From positions 1-64,000 of the forward strand of contig NZ_FNZE01000018.1 of NCBI RefSeq assembly GCF_900109175.1: a stretch of 64,000 bases of DNA, in the 5' to 3' direction. The number at the start of each line of letters is the position of its first letter. Position 1 is the first letter of the stretch. Positions 1-9,563 of this stretch are shown piece after piece. The DNA is from Pseudomonas linyingensis. GTDB lineage: Bacteria; Pseudomonadota; Gammaproteobacteria; Pseudomonadales; Pseudomonadaceae. The position numbers and the translations under genes were made by a program. Below the pieces are notes generated by a model. It had not been told where the DNA came from and searched no databases. It saw nothing but the letters and a program-made list of their open reading frames with translations.

Positions 1-1
1 T

Positions 2-77
<76 letters not shown>

Positions 78-220
78 ACTTTCGTGAGCGCCTTCACTTG
101 CGAACCAGGTTCGTCGTGAAGACGGGGCGCATGTTAATGGCGACCCGCAAACCCGTCAACACTTTTTTCGATTTTTTCTTAAAAGATTTCGCAAGCAGAA
201 CAAACACTTACCTCAAGCGA

Positions 221-249
221 AGGGATGGCGGGAGTGGCCCGCCATCCCT
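221..249 (-). terminator. Hairpin downstream of gltX
   Basis: A perfect 12-bp stem (AGGGATGGCGGG with its complement) and a 5-nt loop lie just after the gltX stop codon. There is no clean run of T after it on the minus strand, so it may stop transcription only weakly or protect the mRNA end. Confidence 0.6.
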
Positions 250-255
250 TCCGGC

Positions 256-1737
256 TTACTCGATGGCAGCCAGCAGCTTCTCCCACTCCTTGGTTTCCTT
301 CTTCGACACGCCGCCGAGCAGCTCGACGGCCTGGCGCAGACGGAAGCGCGACAGGTCGGGGCCGAGGATCTCCATGGCGTCGAGCACCGATACCGAGCTG
401 GCCTGCCCGCTGATGGCCGGGAAGATCAGCGGCATCAGGTCACGCAGCTTGCAGCCCATGAAGGCGGCGACCGCATTGATGATCGCGGTGATGTTGTCCT
501 TGTTCCACTGGCGCAGCGCCTCCAGCTTCCAGAGGATCAGCTGCAGCGCTTGGCGCACCTGCTCGGGCGACAGTTTCTTGTGCTCGAACAGCTTGGCGTC
601 CGGGCTCACCCCGCCCATGAAGAAGAAGCCGGCCAGCGGCGCCAGCTGGCTGAAGGTCTCCACGCGGTTCTGCACGTGCGGGGCGATCTGCATCAGGTAC
701 TGCGGGTTGAGCGCCCACTTCTGGATTTCGGCAGCGAAACGCTCGACCGGCAGTTCGCGCAGCCACTGGCCGTTCAGCCAGGACAGCTTGTCGACGTCGA
801 AGATCGGCCCGCCGAGCGACACGCGGCTGAGATCGAAGTGCTCGACCATCTCGGCCAGGGAGAACTTCTCGCGCTCGTCCGGCATCGACCAGCCCATGCG
901 CCCCAGGTAGTTGAGCATGGCTTCGGGCAGGTAGCCCATGCGCTGGTAGAAGGTCACCGAGGTGGGGTTCTTGCGCTTGGACAGCTTGCTCTTGTCCGGG
1001 TTGCGCAGCAGCGGCATGTAGCACAGCTGCGGCTGTTCCCAGCCGAAGTACTCGTACAGCTTGATCAGCTTGGGCGCCGACGGCAGCCATTCCTCACCGC
1101 GCAGCACGTGGGTGATGCCCATCAGGTGGTCGTCGACCACGTTGGCGAGGAAGTAGGTGGGCAGGCCGTCGGTCTTCATCAGCACCTGCATGTCCATGCG
1201 ATCCCAGGGGATCTCCACTTCGCCACGCAGCATGTCCGGCACCACGCAGACGCCCTCGGTCGGCACCTTCATGCGCACCACGTGGGCCTCGCCGGCAGCG
1301 ATGCGCTGCTGCGCCTCGGCCGGATCGATGTGCATGCAGTGGCCGTCGTAGCGCGGGGTTTCCTTGTTGGCCATCTGCTCGGCGCGTACCGCATCGAGGC
1401 GCTCGGCGCTGCAGAAGCAGGGGAAGGCGTGGCCCTTGGCGACCAACTCGTCCGAGTACTGCTTGTAGATGTGGCCGCGCTCGCTCTGCCGGTACGGACC
1501 GTGCGGGCCGCCGACGTCCGGGCCCTCGTCCCACTCGATGCCCAGCCAGCGCAGGGCGTCGTAGATCTGCTGTTCGGACTCGCGGGTCGAACGCAGCTGG
1601 TCGGTATCCTCGATGCGCAGGATGAACTGACCGCCGTGCTGGCGGGCGAAGCACAGGTTGAACAGGGCGATGTAGGCGGTGCCGACGTGCGGGTCGCCGG
1701 TGGGCGACGGCGCGATGCGGGTACGAACGGTGGTCAT
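256..1737 (-). CDS. gltX: Glutamate--tRNA ligase
   Basis: This 493-residue protein charges tRNA-Glu with glutamate in the cytoplasm. The class I synthetase HIGH signature appears as [10 protein letters not shown] near residue 12 and the KMSKS loop as SKLSKRKNP near residue 250. A CFCSAERL stretch near residue 105 fits the zinc-binding insert of this family. Length is normal and the ATG start gives the expected N-terminus. The gene is monocistronic: a hairpin follows it and the next gene upstream ends at 1874. It is a housekeeping gene and marks the chromosomal side of the nif region. Identification is secure. Confidence 0.96.
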   Translation of the reverse strand: MTTVRTRIAPSPTGDPHVGTAYIALFNLCFARQHGGQFILRIEDTDQLRSTRESEQQIYDALRWLGIEWDEGPDVGGPHGPYRQSERGHIYKQYSDELVAKGHAFPCFCSAERLDAVRAEQMANKETPRYDGHCMHIDPAEAQQRIAAGEAHVVRMKVPTEGVCVVPDMLRGEVEIPWDRMDMQVLMKTDGLPTYFLANVVDDHLMGITHVLRGEEWLPSAPKLIKLYEYFGWEQPQLCYMPLLRNPDKSKLSKRKNPTSVTFYQRMGYLPEAMLNYLGRMGWSMPDEREKFSLAEMVEHFDLSRVSLGGPIFDVDKLSWLNGQWLRELPVERFAAEIQKWALNPQYLMQIAPHVQNRVETFSQLAPLAGFFFMGGVSPDAKLFEHKKLSPEQVRQALQLILWKLEALRQWNKDNITAIINAVAAFMGCKLRDLMPLIFPAISGQASSVSVLDAMEILGPDLSRFRLRQAVELLGGVSKKETKEWEKLLAAIE

Positions 1738-1826
1738 GGCGACTCTCGGACTGAGCGTTGATGCAAAGGCGCGATGTTAGCAGCCACGCGGCCTCCGGCT
1801 CCAGCCGCAGCCGCGTGCGCCACAAA

Positions 1827-1858
1827 CGACGAAGCCCGGACGCGGCCGGGCTTCGTCG
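1827..1858 (-). terminator. Intrinsic-type terminator after the alcohol dehydrogenase gene
   Basis: A 13-bp GC-rich stem (CGACGAAGCCCGG and complement) with a 6-nt loop lies 16 bp past the stop codon of the dehydrogenase gene. On the minus strand it is followed by TTTGT, a short T-rich tail. Confidence 0.75.
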
Positions 1859-1873
1859 ACTTCAGGGCACCCC

Positions 1874-2950
1874 TCAGAACGGCTTGATCGCCACCTTGAG
1901 CACGCCGTCGCGCTGGTGGCCGAACAGGTCGTAGGCCTCCACGATCTGCTCCAGCTTGTACTCGTGGGTCACCAGCAGGCCCAGATCGACCCGCCCGGAG
2001 GCCACCACATTGAGCAGCCGGCGCATGCGCTCCTTGCCGCCGGGGCACAGCGAGGTGACGATCTTGTTGTCGCCCAGACCGGCATGGAAGGCGCCCAGCG
2101 GAATGACCAGATCGCTGGAATACACGCCCAGGCTGGACAGGGTGCCGCCCGGCTTGAGCACGCGCAGCGCGCTCTCGAAGGTCGTCTGCGTGCCGAGCGC
2201 CTCGATCGCCGCATCCACGCCGCGGCCGCCGGTCAGCTTGAGGATTTCGTCGACCACGTCGACTTCGCGGAAGTTGAGGGTGACGTCGGCGCCCAACTGC
2301 CTGGCGATCTGCAGGCGCTCGTTCACTCCGTCGATGGCGATGATCATGCTCGCCCCGCGCAGCTTGGCACCGGCGGTGGCGCACAAGCCGATCGGTCCCT
2401 GGGCGAACACCGCGACGATGTCGCCGATCTTGATGTTGGCCGCCTCGGCGCCGGCGAAGCCGGTGGACATGATGTCCGGGCACATCAGCACCTGCTCGTC
2501 ACTGAGGCCATCTGGCACCGGCGCCAGGTTGGCCTGGGCGTCGGGCACCAGCACGTATTCGGCCTGGGTGCCATCGATGGTGTTGCCGAAGCGCCAGCCG
2601 CCCATCGGCTTGTAGCCGTGGCAGGTGCAGCCGCCGTCCTGGGAGGACAGACCATCCTGACTGGCGTAGGAGTTGAAGCTCGGGCAGATCGCCCCGGCGA
2701 TCACCCGCTGACCCTCCTGGTAACCCTGCACGTTGCTGCCGAGCTTCTCGATGATGCCCACCGGCTCGTGGCCGATGGTCAGCCCCGGCGCCACCGGGTA
2801 CTCACCCTTGAGGATGTGCACGTCGGTGCCGCAGATGGTGGTGGTGGTGATGCGCACCAGCGCATCGTTCGGCCCCACCGGCGGGATCGGCTTGTCGACC
2901 AGCTCGATGCGGCCGGGGGCCACGAATACCGCTGCTTTCATCATCGTCAT
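1874..2950 (-). CDS. Zinc-dependent alcohol dehydrogenase (medium-chain family)
   Basis: The 358-residue protein is a medium-chain NAD(P)-dependent dehydrogenase. The catalytic zinc ligands are visible as CGTDVH (Cys near residue 37), GHEPVG (His near 59) and CPDIMSTG (Asp near 150), the pattern of the secondary-alcohol/isopropanol-type branch. The nucleotide-binding fold follows (GPIGLCATAGAK). Start chosen at 2950 because AAGGAG sits 7 nt before this ATG; longer versions lack a ribosome site. Substrate cannot be told from sequence: secondary alcohols, butanediol or formaldehyde-related substrates are all possible. It stands alone between moeA and gltX and shows no nif regulatory site. Confidence 0.88.
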   Translation of the reverse strand: MTMMKAAVFVAPGRIELVDKPIPPVGPNDALVRITTTTICGTDVHILKGEYPVAPGLTIGHEPVGIIEKLGSNVQGYQEGQRVIAGAICPSFNSYASQDGLSSQDGGCTCHGYKPMGGWRFGNTIDGTQAEYVLVPDAQANLAPVPDGLSDEQVLMCPDIMSTGFAGAEAANIKIGDIVAVFAQGPIGLCATAGAKLRGASMIIAIDGVNERLQIARQLGADVTLNFREVDVVDEILKLTGGRGVDAAIEALGTQTTFESALRVLKPGGTLSSLGVYSSDLVIPLGAFHAGLGDNKIVTSLCPGGKERMRRLLNVVASGRVDLGLLVTHEYKLEQIVEAYDLFGHQRDGVLKVAIKPF

Positions 2951-3054
2951 CGGAACACTCCTTAGTACCAATGGAGCCGGGCAAGCCGGCCTGGACAGGC
3001 ATTCACTCTAGTCCAGCGCCGATGACAACGACATGCCCGAGGTCATGGCCGCGC

Positions 3055-4251
3055 TCAGAACAGCTCGCTGAGCGGAATGAAGGTCACCGCATCGCCCTCC
3101 GCCAGGGTGCTGCCCTCGCGGACTTCGACCAGCCCATCGGCCCAGGCGGCGCTGCGCAGCACGCCGGAACTCTGGTTGGGATGCAGCACCGCCCTGCCCT
3201 GCTCCAGCCGCCCGCGGAGGAATTCGCGACGCCCGCCGGCCTTCGACCAGACGAAGCCGGCCGGCACGCTGAAGCGCAGCGGCTCGAGACGCGTCGCGCC
3301 GAGCCGGCGCAGCAGGTAGGGACGCACCAGCAACCCGGCGGTCACCAGGGTCGCCGCCGGGTTGCCGGGCAGACCGATCAGCGGCGTGCCGCGATAATGT
3401 CCGCAGGTCAGCGGCTTGCCCGGCTTGAGCGCCAGCTTCCACAGGGTCAGCTCGCCCTCCTCGCGCAGCACCTGGCCGAGGAAGTCCGCCTCGCCCACCG
3501 ACACGCCGCCGGTGGAAAGGATCAGGTCGGCCGCGCCCAGCGCCGCGAGGCGCGCGCGGGTCTGCGCCAGATCGTCGGGCAGGATGCCGGCGTCCAGCAC
3601 CTCACAGCCCAGCCGGGTCAGCCAGGCCGCCAGCAAGGCCCGGTTGCTGTTGTAGATCTGCCCGGCACCGAGCGGCTGGCCCGGCTCGACCAGTTCGTCG
3701 CCGGTGGACAGCAGCGCCACCCGCGGCCGGCGACGCACCTCGACCTGCGCCACGCCGAGCGAGGCGACCAGGCCCAGCTCTACCGGCCCCAGACGACTGC
3801 CGGCCTCCAGCAGGACTTCACCGCTGGTCACCTCCTGGCCACGCGGGCGGACGTTCTGCCCCAGGCGCAGCTCTTCGCAAAAGCGCACCCGGCCATCGGC
3901 CAGCACTTCGACGTTCTCCTGCATCTCCACCGTGTCGGCACCCTCGGGCAGCGGCGCGCCGGTGAAGATGCGCGCGCAGCTGCCCGGCTGCAGCGCAACC
4001 GGCGCCTGGCCGGCGAAGATCTGCTGGCTGACCGCCAGCGGCTCGCCGGTCCAGTCGGCCAGGCGCAGGGCGTAGCCGTCCATTGCGCTATTCGGCCAGG
4101 GCGGCAGATCGAGTCCGGCGACCAGCGCCGTCGCCAGCACCCACCCCTCGGCTGCGCCGGCGGGGATGCACTCGGTCTCGACGATCGGCTCGGCCGCGGC
4201 CTGCGCCAGCAGGCGCTCCAGCGCCTCTTCCAGCGGTAGCAGCGCACTCAT
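3055..4251 (-). CDS. moeA: Molybdopterin molybdenumtransferase MoeA
   Basis: This 398-residue protein inserts molybdate into adenylylated molybdopterin in the last step of molybdenum cofactor synthesis. The MoeA signature is clear: [13 protein letters not shown] near residue 50, [14 protein letters not shown] near residue 95, the MoCF core with [11 protein letters not shown] near 185 and [12 protein letters not shown] near 245, and LPGNPAA near 300. The start at 4251 overlaps the moaB stop by ATGA, so the two genes are translationally coupled. This cofactor serves molybdenum enzymes other than nitrogenase, but its place next to nif genes means molybdenum handling is clustered here. Confidence 0.95.
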   Translation of the reverse strand: MSALLPLEEALERLLAQAAAEPIVETECIPAGAAEGWVLATALVAGLDLPPWPNSAMDGYALRLADWTGEPLAVSQQIFAGQAPVALQPGSCARIFTGAPLPEGADTVEMQENVEVLADGRVRFCEELRLGQNVRPRGQEVTSGEVLLEAGSRLGPVELGLVASLGVAQVEVRRRPRVALLSTGDELVEPGQPLGAGQIYNSNRALLAAWLTRLGCEVLDAGILPDDLAQTRARLAALGAADLILSTGGVSVGEADFLGQVLREEGELTLWKLALKPGKPLTCGHYRGTPLIGLPGNPAATLVTAGLLVRPYLLRRLGATRLEPLRFSVPAGFVWSKAGGRREFLRGRLEQGRAVLHPNQSSGVLRSAAWADGLVEVREGSTLAEGDAVTFIPLSELF

Positions 4252-4787
4252 CCGCGCGACTCGCAGGCCGGCGCCTGCTTGAGGTGGGCGACGAAGTTGC
4301 ACGGCCGATGCCGCGCATCCAGCTGGCTGGCGAGGATGCCGTCCCAGCCGGTGCGGCAGGCGTTGGTCGAGCCCGGCAGGCAGCACACCAGGGTGCCGTT
4401 GGCCAGCCCGGCCAGGGCGCGCGACTGGATGGTCGAGGTGCCGATGTCGTCGAAGGATATCTGCCGGAACAGCTCGCCGAAGCCGTCCACCTGCTTGTCG
4501 AGCAGGCAGGCCACCGCCTCGGGAGTGCTGTCGCGGCCGGTGAAGCCGGTGCCGCCGGTGATCAGCACCACCTGCACCTCGTCCTCGGCGATCCACTGCG
4601 CCACCTGGGCGCGGATGCGGTACAGGTCGTCCTTGAGCAGCACGCGAGCCGCCAGATGGTGGCCGGCACCCTGCAGGCGCTCGACCAGCAGGCCACCGGA
4701 GGTATCGGTGTCCAGGCTACGGGTATCGCTGACCGTCAGGACGGCGATGTTCAAGGGAACGAAAACGCTCTCGGCATGCTTGCTCAT
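4248..4787 (-). CDS. moaB: Molybdenum cofactor biosynthesis protein MoaB (MogA/MoaB family)
   Basis: A 179-residue MoCF-fold protein expected to adenylylate molybdopterin. Motifs are [16 protein letters not shown] near residue 18, [17 protein letters not shown] near residue 80 and [13 protein letters not shown] near residue 140. A longer reading frame runs to 4880 but the ATG at 4787, preceded by GGAG, gives the family N-terminus. It is the first gene of a moaB-moeA pair with a 4-bp overlap. Confidence 0.93.
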   Translation of the reverse strand: MSKHAESVFVPLNIAVLTVSDTRSLDTDTSGGLLVERLQGAGHHLAARVLLKDDLYRIRAQVAQWIAEDEVQVVLITGGTGFTGRDSTPEAVACLLDKQVDGFGELFRQISFDDIGTSTIQSRALAGLANGTLVCCLPGSTNACRTGWDGILASQLDARHRPCNFVAHLKQAPACESRG

Positions 4788-4931
4788 CAAGGGGGCTCCA
4801 CGCGTGATTGGGGATGAAAAACGACTGACCGGTTTATAGCACCAACCTAGCACCAACCGGGCCAACTGCACCCGCAGCACTTGCGCGCCATTCCGGGATG
4901 CGGAAATTTTGATTTTTTTTCAGCTAACCCC

Positions 4932-4959
4932 TTGTGCCCCATAAGTTTTTCTGTAGAAT
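4932..4959 (+). promoter_or_regulatory. Sigma-70 promoter of tRNA-Pro
   Basis: TTGTGC (4932-4937) and TAGAAT (4954-4959) are separated by 16 bp. A GC-rich stretch (GCGCCCC) follows the -10, typical of stringently controlled stable-RNA promoters, and the tRNA begins 15 bp downstream. Confidence 0.7.
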
Positions 4960-4973
4960 GCGCCCCATCAACA

Positions 4974-5050
4974 CGGAGCGTAGCGCAGCTTGGTAGCGCG
5001 TCTCGTTCGGGACGAGAAGGTCGCTGGTTCGAATCCAGTCGCTCCGACCA
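4974..5050 (+). tRNA. tRNA-Pro (CGG anticodon)
   Basis: A 77-nt cloverleaf with encoded CCA end. The acceptor stem CGGAGCG pairs with CGCTCCG, the T arm is GGTTCGAATCC, and the anticodon stem CTCG/CGAG holds the loop TTCGGGA, giving CGG. It has its own promoter and terminator. tRNA genes are common integration targets, but I saw no direct repeat of its 3' end elsewhere in the window. Confidence 0.96.
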
Positions 5051-5090
5051 TATCCCGATTCATTGATCGGCTCGATCGGTGAATCAAACA

Positions 5091-5120
5091 GAAAAGCCCG
5101 CTCAATGCGGGCTTTTCTGT
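5091..5120 (+). terminator. Intrinsic terminator of tRNA-Pro
   Basis: An 11-bp stem GAAAAGCCCGC / GCGGGCTTTTC with a TCAAT loop and T-rich tail lies 40 bp after the tRNA. Being symmetric, it could also act on minus-strand transcripts from nifF, whose stop is at 5214. Confidence 0.88.
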
Positions 5121-5213
5121 TTCTGCACGTCCAATCTCCCCCGCCCAAGTGCTCGCCTACGGTGCAAGCGGCCCGGTCATGGCCCGTGGGCGCATGACCG
5201 GAATCCGTTCGTC

Positions 5214-5759
<546 letters not shown>

Positions 5760-5836
5760 TCACCTCTGACTGCGTACATGTGATCCGAATTCGGGGCTGC
5801 CTGCCTCGGCGCGGGCCAGGCTGGCCCTTACCTACC

Positions 5837-5852
5837 AGCAGGAATCGGGCCA
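5837..5852 (-). promoter_or_regulatory. Sigma-54 -24/-12 promoter of nifF
   Basis: On the minus strand TGGCCCGATTCCTGCT has GG and GC separated by exactly 10 bp, matching the -24/-12 consensus. It lies 81 bp before the nifF start. Confidence 0.85.
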
Positions 5853-5877
5853 CCGCCGATGCCTGCGCGAAAAACAC

Positions 5878-5890
5878 CAAGCAATTGATT
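5878..5890 (-). promoter_or_regulatory. IHF-type site in the nifF promoter
   Basis: CAAGCAATTGATT on the plus strand is the exact complement form of the IHF consensus WATCAA-N4-TTR. It sits between the NifA site and the -24/-12 element, where IHF bends DNA at nif promoters. Confidence 0.6.
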
Positions 5891-5966
5891 CAAAAGGACT
5901 TTATTTCCTTACGGGGCACGCCTTGTCGCAAAACCGACGCGGCGCGACGGCCGCTGCGAGCCGGTC

Positions 5967-5982
5967 TGTCGGCTTTGCCACA
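5967..5982 (-). promoter_or_regulatory. NifA upstream activating site for nifF
   Basis: TGTCGGCTTTGCCACA fits TGT-N10-ACA exactly. It lies 115 bp upstream of the nifF -24 element and directly behind the clpX stop codon. A second near-match (TGT-N10-ACG) begins near 5923. Confidence 0.82.
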
Positions 5983-5983
5983 C

Positions 5984-7315
5984 TCACTGGTCGGCCGCCA
6001 GGCGCGCCGGCTCGGTGCTGGTTGCGACCAGCGGAGCGCTGTCCACCGCCAATGCACTGGCCTCCTCCTCGGCCAGGGTTTCCAGCACCTTGATGCGGGC
6101 ATCGCCCCCCTCCTCGACCAGGTCCAGGGTGCAGACCCGCAGCAGCGGCTGCGACGGCATGTCGAACATGGTCTGCTGCAGGGCCACCTCGAGCACCGCG
6201 CGCAGGCCGCGAGCGCCGGTCTTGCGCTGCAGGGCCTGGTCGGCGATGTGGTCGAGCGCCGCCGCGGTGATCTCCAGCGTCACGCCCTGATAGGCGAACA
6301 GCTGCTTGTACTGCTTGACCAGAGCATTGCGCGGTTCGGTGAGGATGCGCAGCAGGGTGGCGTGATCCAGCTCCTGAAGGAAGGTGATGATCGGGAAGCG
6401 ACCGATGAACTCGGGGATCAGACCGAACTCGTGCAGATCGTCCGGCAACAGCGAGGCTAGCAACTCGTTGATCGACGGCTGCGCCTGGCGCGGCGGCTGG
6501 GCATGGAAGCCGATGCCGCCGGTCTTCGGCTGGATGCGGCTGCAGACCAGCGCCTCCAGGCCGGGAAAGGCGCCGCCGGCGATGAACAGGATGTTGCGGG
6601 TGTCGACCACCTGCTCCTCGCCGTGTTCGCTGCGCCGGCCGGACTTGGCGATGCGCACCTCGGTGCCCTCGACCATCTTCAGCAGGGCCTGTTGCACGCC
6701 CTCGCCGGAGATGTCGCGCACCGCCGTGCCGCCGCCGCTGCGTCGCGCCAGCTTGTCCACCTCGTCGATGTAGACGATCCCCCACTGCGCCTGCTGCACG
6801 TCGCCGTTGGCGGCTTCCAGCAGGCGGGTGATGATGCTGTCGACGTCGTCGCCGACATAGCCGGCCTGGGTCAGGGTGGTGGCATCGGCCGACGCGAACG
6901 GCACGCCGAGGATGCGCGCCAGGGTGCGCACCAGCAGGGTCTTGCCGGTGCCCGACGGACCGGCCATGAGGATGTTGGATTTCTCCAGCTCGACTTCCTC
7001 GCCGAGCTGGCAGATCGGCTCGCGGTCGCAGTTGAGCAGACGCAGGTAATGGTTGAAGACCGCGACGGACAGGGTTTCCTTGGCCGCCTCTTGGCCGATC
7101 ACCGACTCGTCGAGGTGCTGCTTGTAGGCGGCCGGGGTACGCAGCTGTGGCGCCAGCTGCTGCAGCTTGCGGCGCTGCCCCCAGCTGCTCACCACCTGAT
7201 GGGCCAGGTTGACGCAGGCTTCGCAGATGCAGCCTTCGTTGCCGGCGATCAGCGGCACCGTCGGGCTTTTTTCCGCGCCGCAGAAGGAACAGCAGGGTTT
7301 CTCGGTATCAGCCAT
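5984..7315 (-). CDS. clpX: ClpX-like AAA+ ATPase of the nif cluster
   Basis: A 443-residue ClpX homologue. Residues 9-34 form the zinc-binding domain (CSFCG and CEAC). Walker A is GPSGTGKT near residue 120, the pore loop is GYVGD near 150, Walker B is IVYIDEVDK near 183, and the GIGF loop that contacts ClpP is kept near residue 270. The C-terminal AAA subdomain (KTGARGLRAV) is intact. It overlaps nifM by 8 bp and ends the iscA-nifU-to-clpX operon. The nif-linked copy is expected to be a second ClpX beside the housekeeping clpPX gene. Its role may be turnover of nitrogenase assembly proteins; that is known only in outline from related clusters and is inference here. Confidence 0.9.
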   Translation of the reverse strand: MADTEKPCCSFCGAEKSPTVPLIAGNEGCICEACVNLAHQVVSSWGQRRKLQQLAPQLRTPAAYKQHLDESVIGQEAAKETLSVAVFNHYLRLLNCDREPICQLGEEVELEKSNILMAGPSGTGKTLLVRTLARILGVPFASADATTLTQAGYVGDDVDSIITRLLEAANGDVQQAQWGIVYIDEVDKLARRSGGGTAVRDISGEGVQQALLKMVEGTEVRIAKSGRRSEHGEEQVVDTRNILFIAGGAFPGLEALVCSRIQPKTGGIGFHAQPPRQAQPSINELLASLLPDDLHEFGLIPEFIGRFPIITFLQELDHATLLRILTEPRNALVKQYKQLFAYQGVTLEITAAALDHIADQALQRKTGARGLRAVLEVALQQTMFDMPSQPLLRVCTLDLVEEGGDARIKVLETLAEEEASALAVDSAPLVATSTEPARLAADQ

Positions 7316-8189
7316 GAGCCTTCTCCACGGGGGCGGGTTGTTGCAACAGGCGCTCCAGCCATTGCCGCTGGAACGCCTTGCGCTGGCGGTCTTGCAGGCG
7401 GTCGCGCAGGCGCGGCAGGGCTTCCTCGAGCGTCACCTTGGCGGCAGGGGCCACCGCTTCGCAACGCAGCAGGTGCAGGCCCAGCGGCGACTCGAGCAGC
7501 GGGCTCAGTTCGCCCGCGGCCAGCGAGAACAGGCTGGCCTCCAGCTGCGGATACAGCTTGCCGGGCGTGACGTAACCGAGCAGACCGCCCTGCAGCGCGG
7601 TGGGGCACTCCGAATGCTTGAGGGCCTGATCGGCAAAGCGTTCCGGCTTGCTGCGCACACGCTTGGCAATCGCCTCCAGCCGCGCCCGCGCCGCTTGCCG
7701 GGTGTTTTCCGGATAGTCCGGATTGATGGTGATCAGGATATGCCGCGCCTCGCGCGACTCCGGGCGCTGGAACTGCTCCGGGTGGTTGAAGTAGTAGAGG
7801 CTCAGATCGGTGTCGCTGATTTCCGGCAGGCCGGCGCAGATGCGCTCGAGCACCGCCTCGACCTTCAGCGCCCGGGCCAGCGCCGCACGCAGGCCTCCGT
7901 CGTCCAGGCCGTGACTGGCCAGCGCCTGCTGCAGTGCCTGGCCATCGGCATAGCGGCTGGCGATCTGCGCGCGAGCCTCCTCGACCTGCGCCGCGGGAAT
8001 CACCACGCCGCTCGCTTCGCCACTGCGCAGCACGGCATCCTCGATCCGCCGCTGGCGGGCGACGATGCGCCCGGCCTGCCGGAGCTGCTCGGCATCGAGC
8101 TTGTCCGGCTCGCAGCCGAACTGCTCGCGCGCCACCTGCAGCAGGTAGTAGCGCTCGTCAATCCCGTTCGGGAGTGCATCATTGTCCAT
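7308..8189 (-). CDS. nifM: NifM, peptidyl-prolyl isomerase for Fe protein maturation
   Basis: A 293-residue protein whose C-terminal third (about residues 130-230, REARHILITINPDYPE through GGLLGYVTPGKLYPQLE) is a parvulin-type rotamase domain. NifM is needed to make active NifH in Azotobacter and Klebsiella. There is no signal peptide, as expected for the cytoplasmic NifM rather than an exported PpiC/SurA protein. A strong ribosome site (GGAGGTGATC) precedes the start, and the gene overlaps nifZ by 11 bp and clpX by 8 bp. Confidence 0.92.
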   Translation of the reverse strand: MDNDALPNGIDERYYLLQVAREQFGCEPDKLDAEQLRQAGRIVARQRRIEDAVLRSGEASGVVIPAAQVEEARAQIASRYADGQALQQALASHGLDDGGLRAALARALKVEAVLERICAGLPEISDTDLSLYYFNHPEQFQRPESREARHILITINPDYPENTRQAARARLEAIAKRVRSKPERFADQALKHSECPTALQGGLLGYVTPGKLYPQLEASLFSLAAGELSPLLESPLGLHLLRCEAVAPAAKVTLEEALPRLRDRLQDRQRKAFQRQWLERLLQQPAPVEKAHG

Positions 8190-8649
8190 CGATCACCTCC
8201 GCCGACGCATCGACCGCGCCCAGGCTCTGCTCGGGAACCTGCAGCACCAGGCCGTCGCCGAAGTGCACGTGGTACTGAACGCCCTGCGGCAGGTCGCGCA
8301 GCACCTTCATCACGCTGCCCTGGCGGCCCATTTCCACCACCACCTCGCCGCGCAGGGCCAGGCTGCGGGTGGCGACCACGTTGTCGCGGAACTCGAACAG
8401 GCTGGGCACCCAGGGCTCCGCCGCCGCTATCAGCTCCTCCTCGCGACAGCCGACGGTGCGGCCGGACTCGAGAAAGTGCACGCGGTAGATCAACTGGTCC
8501 TGCAGGTAGGTGCCGACGTCGTACACACAGCCCACCGCGCCGCGGCGGATTAGCAGCGTGCCGGTGTCCATGCCCGGATAGGTGCCGTCGTTGCGCACAT
8601 TGCGCACCACGCGCACTTCATCGCCGTACTCGAAAAGCGGCAGGCTCAT
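8179..8649 (-). CDS. nifZ: NifZ, MoFe protein P-cluster maturation factor
   Basis: A 156-residue protein. NifZ acts in forming the second P-cluster of the MoFe protein. The hallmark N-terminus with FEYGDEVRVVRNVRNDGTYPG near residue 5 is present, followed by repeated SH3-like segments (RRGAVGCVYDVGTYL, RQGSVMKVL). No catalytic residues are known for the family. Position between nifW and nifM matches other Pseudomonadaceae. Confidence 0.93.
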   Translation of the reverse strand: MSLPLFEYGDEVRVVRNVRNDGTYPGMDTGTLLIRRGAVGCVYDVGTYLQDQLIYRVHFLESGRTVGCREEELIAAAEPWVPSLFEFRDNVVATRSLALRGEVVVEMGRQGSVMKVLRDLPQGVQYHVHFGDGLVLQVPEQSLGAVDASAEVIDGQ

Positions 8650-8668
8650 GACACTGTCCTCCCCTGGC

Positions 8669-9016
8669 TCAGCTCAGCAGCTGGTCGATGGAGACGAAGG
8701 TGGTCTGCGGCTCGTGCATGCGAAACACCTTGAACACCTTCTCGGTCTGCGCGTCGGAGTCGACGAAGTCCTGGTAGGCGCGGCTGAGCAGCTGGCGATA
8801 GACCGCCTGGCGCACGCTGTCGTCGTGCCTGTCCAGATCGCCGCTCTTGCTCAGGTAGTCGTGGTAGCGCTGCATGATGTGCAGACGATTGATGTGCACG
8901 ACCGTCTGGTCGAAGGGCACGCCGAAGAAGTCGAGGAAGTCTTCGGCAGACACCAGGTCTTCCATGGCCTCGTCCAGCGTCAGGTCGGAATCCGGGGAAA
9001 AGCCTTGTACGGTCAT
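8669..9016 (-). CDS. nifW: NifW, nitrogenase-stabilizing protein
   Basis: A 115-residue protein of the NifW family, thought to protect or help assemble the MoFe protein. The region LVSAEDFLDFFGVPFDQ at residues 21-37 and the segment VHINRLHIMQRYHDYL are the recognisable conserved core. The ATG at 9016 overlaps the stop of the gene before it (ATGA), so translation is coupled. Confidence 0.92.
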   Translation of the reverse strand: MTVQGFSPDSDLTLDEAMEDLVSAEDFLDFFGVPFDQTVVHINRLHIMQRYHDYLSKSGDLDRHDDSVRQAVYRQLLSRAYQDFVDSDAQTEKVFKVFRMHEPQTTFVSIDQLLS

Positions 9017-9552
9017 GGTCGTGTCTCCGCGGTGGCCGCAATAGGGAAAGTGACGATCTCGGCGTTGTTCGCTGCCAGCACATCCAGCAGCAGCCTGGCG
9101 CCCAGGCGGTTGTCCGTATCCAGCTCGACGACCTTGACGAGCATCGCCTTGCCCTGCTCGAAACGGCCCAGGCGCAGGCAGAGGTAGCCGGCGCCCTTGA
9201 GCGCCAGCAGATGGAAGCGCAGCAGGCCGATGCCGCGCGCGGCGGCCATGACCAGCGCGTCCTGGTCGATGTGCCGCCAGTCGGCGGGCAGGCCCAGGCG
9301 CGGCCCGACCACCGCCATCACCCGCAGGGCGATGTGCAGGGCGTCCTGGTAGCGGTGCTGGTAGTAGTAGAAGCGGTACAGGCCGACCAGCACGCTGAGG
9401 TTGTCCGGCGCCAGCGCCTGCGCGGCCAGCAGCGGCGGCTCGGCACCGCCCTCGGCGTACTGCTCGGCGGCGGCGGCGAGCAGGCGGTCGAGCGCGGCCG
9501 ACTGCGGTTCGTCGAAGTACAGGCCGTCGCCGTTGAAGTCCTGCAGATCCAT
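9013..9552 (-). CDS. TPR-like conserved protein of the nif cluster
   Basis: This 179-residue protein has no known function. Helical hairpin repeats are visible (LVGLYRFYYYQHRYQDALHIALR near residue 55 and AGYLCLRLGRFEQGKAML near 130), typical of tetratricopeptide repeats. It lies between cysE and nifW, overlaps nifW by 4 bp, and has a paralogue at 19592-20092 sharing the GLY-R/K-FY-x4-RYQDA motif. A scaffold or protein-contact role in nitrogenase assembly is inference. Start chosen at 9552 as the first ATG; a GTG four codons earlier is possible. Confidence 0.82.
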   Translation of the reverse strand: MDLQDFNGDGLYFDEPQSAALDRLLAAAAEQYAEGGAEPPLLAAQALAPDNLSVLVGLYRFYYYQHRYQDALHIALRVMAVVGPRLGLPADWRHIDQDALVMAAARGIGLLRFHLLALKGAGYLCLRLGRFEQGKAMLVKVVELDTDNRLGARLLLDVLAANNAEIVTFPIAATAETRP

Positions 9553-9563
9553 GGCCGCCCCCG

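Noticed and set aside
4974-5050. tRNA-Pro as the integration site of the nif region
   Set aside because: No repeat of the tRNA 3' end and no integrase gene are present in the window.
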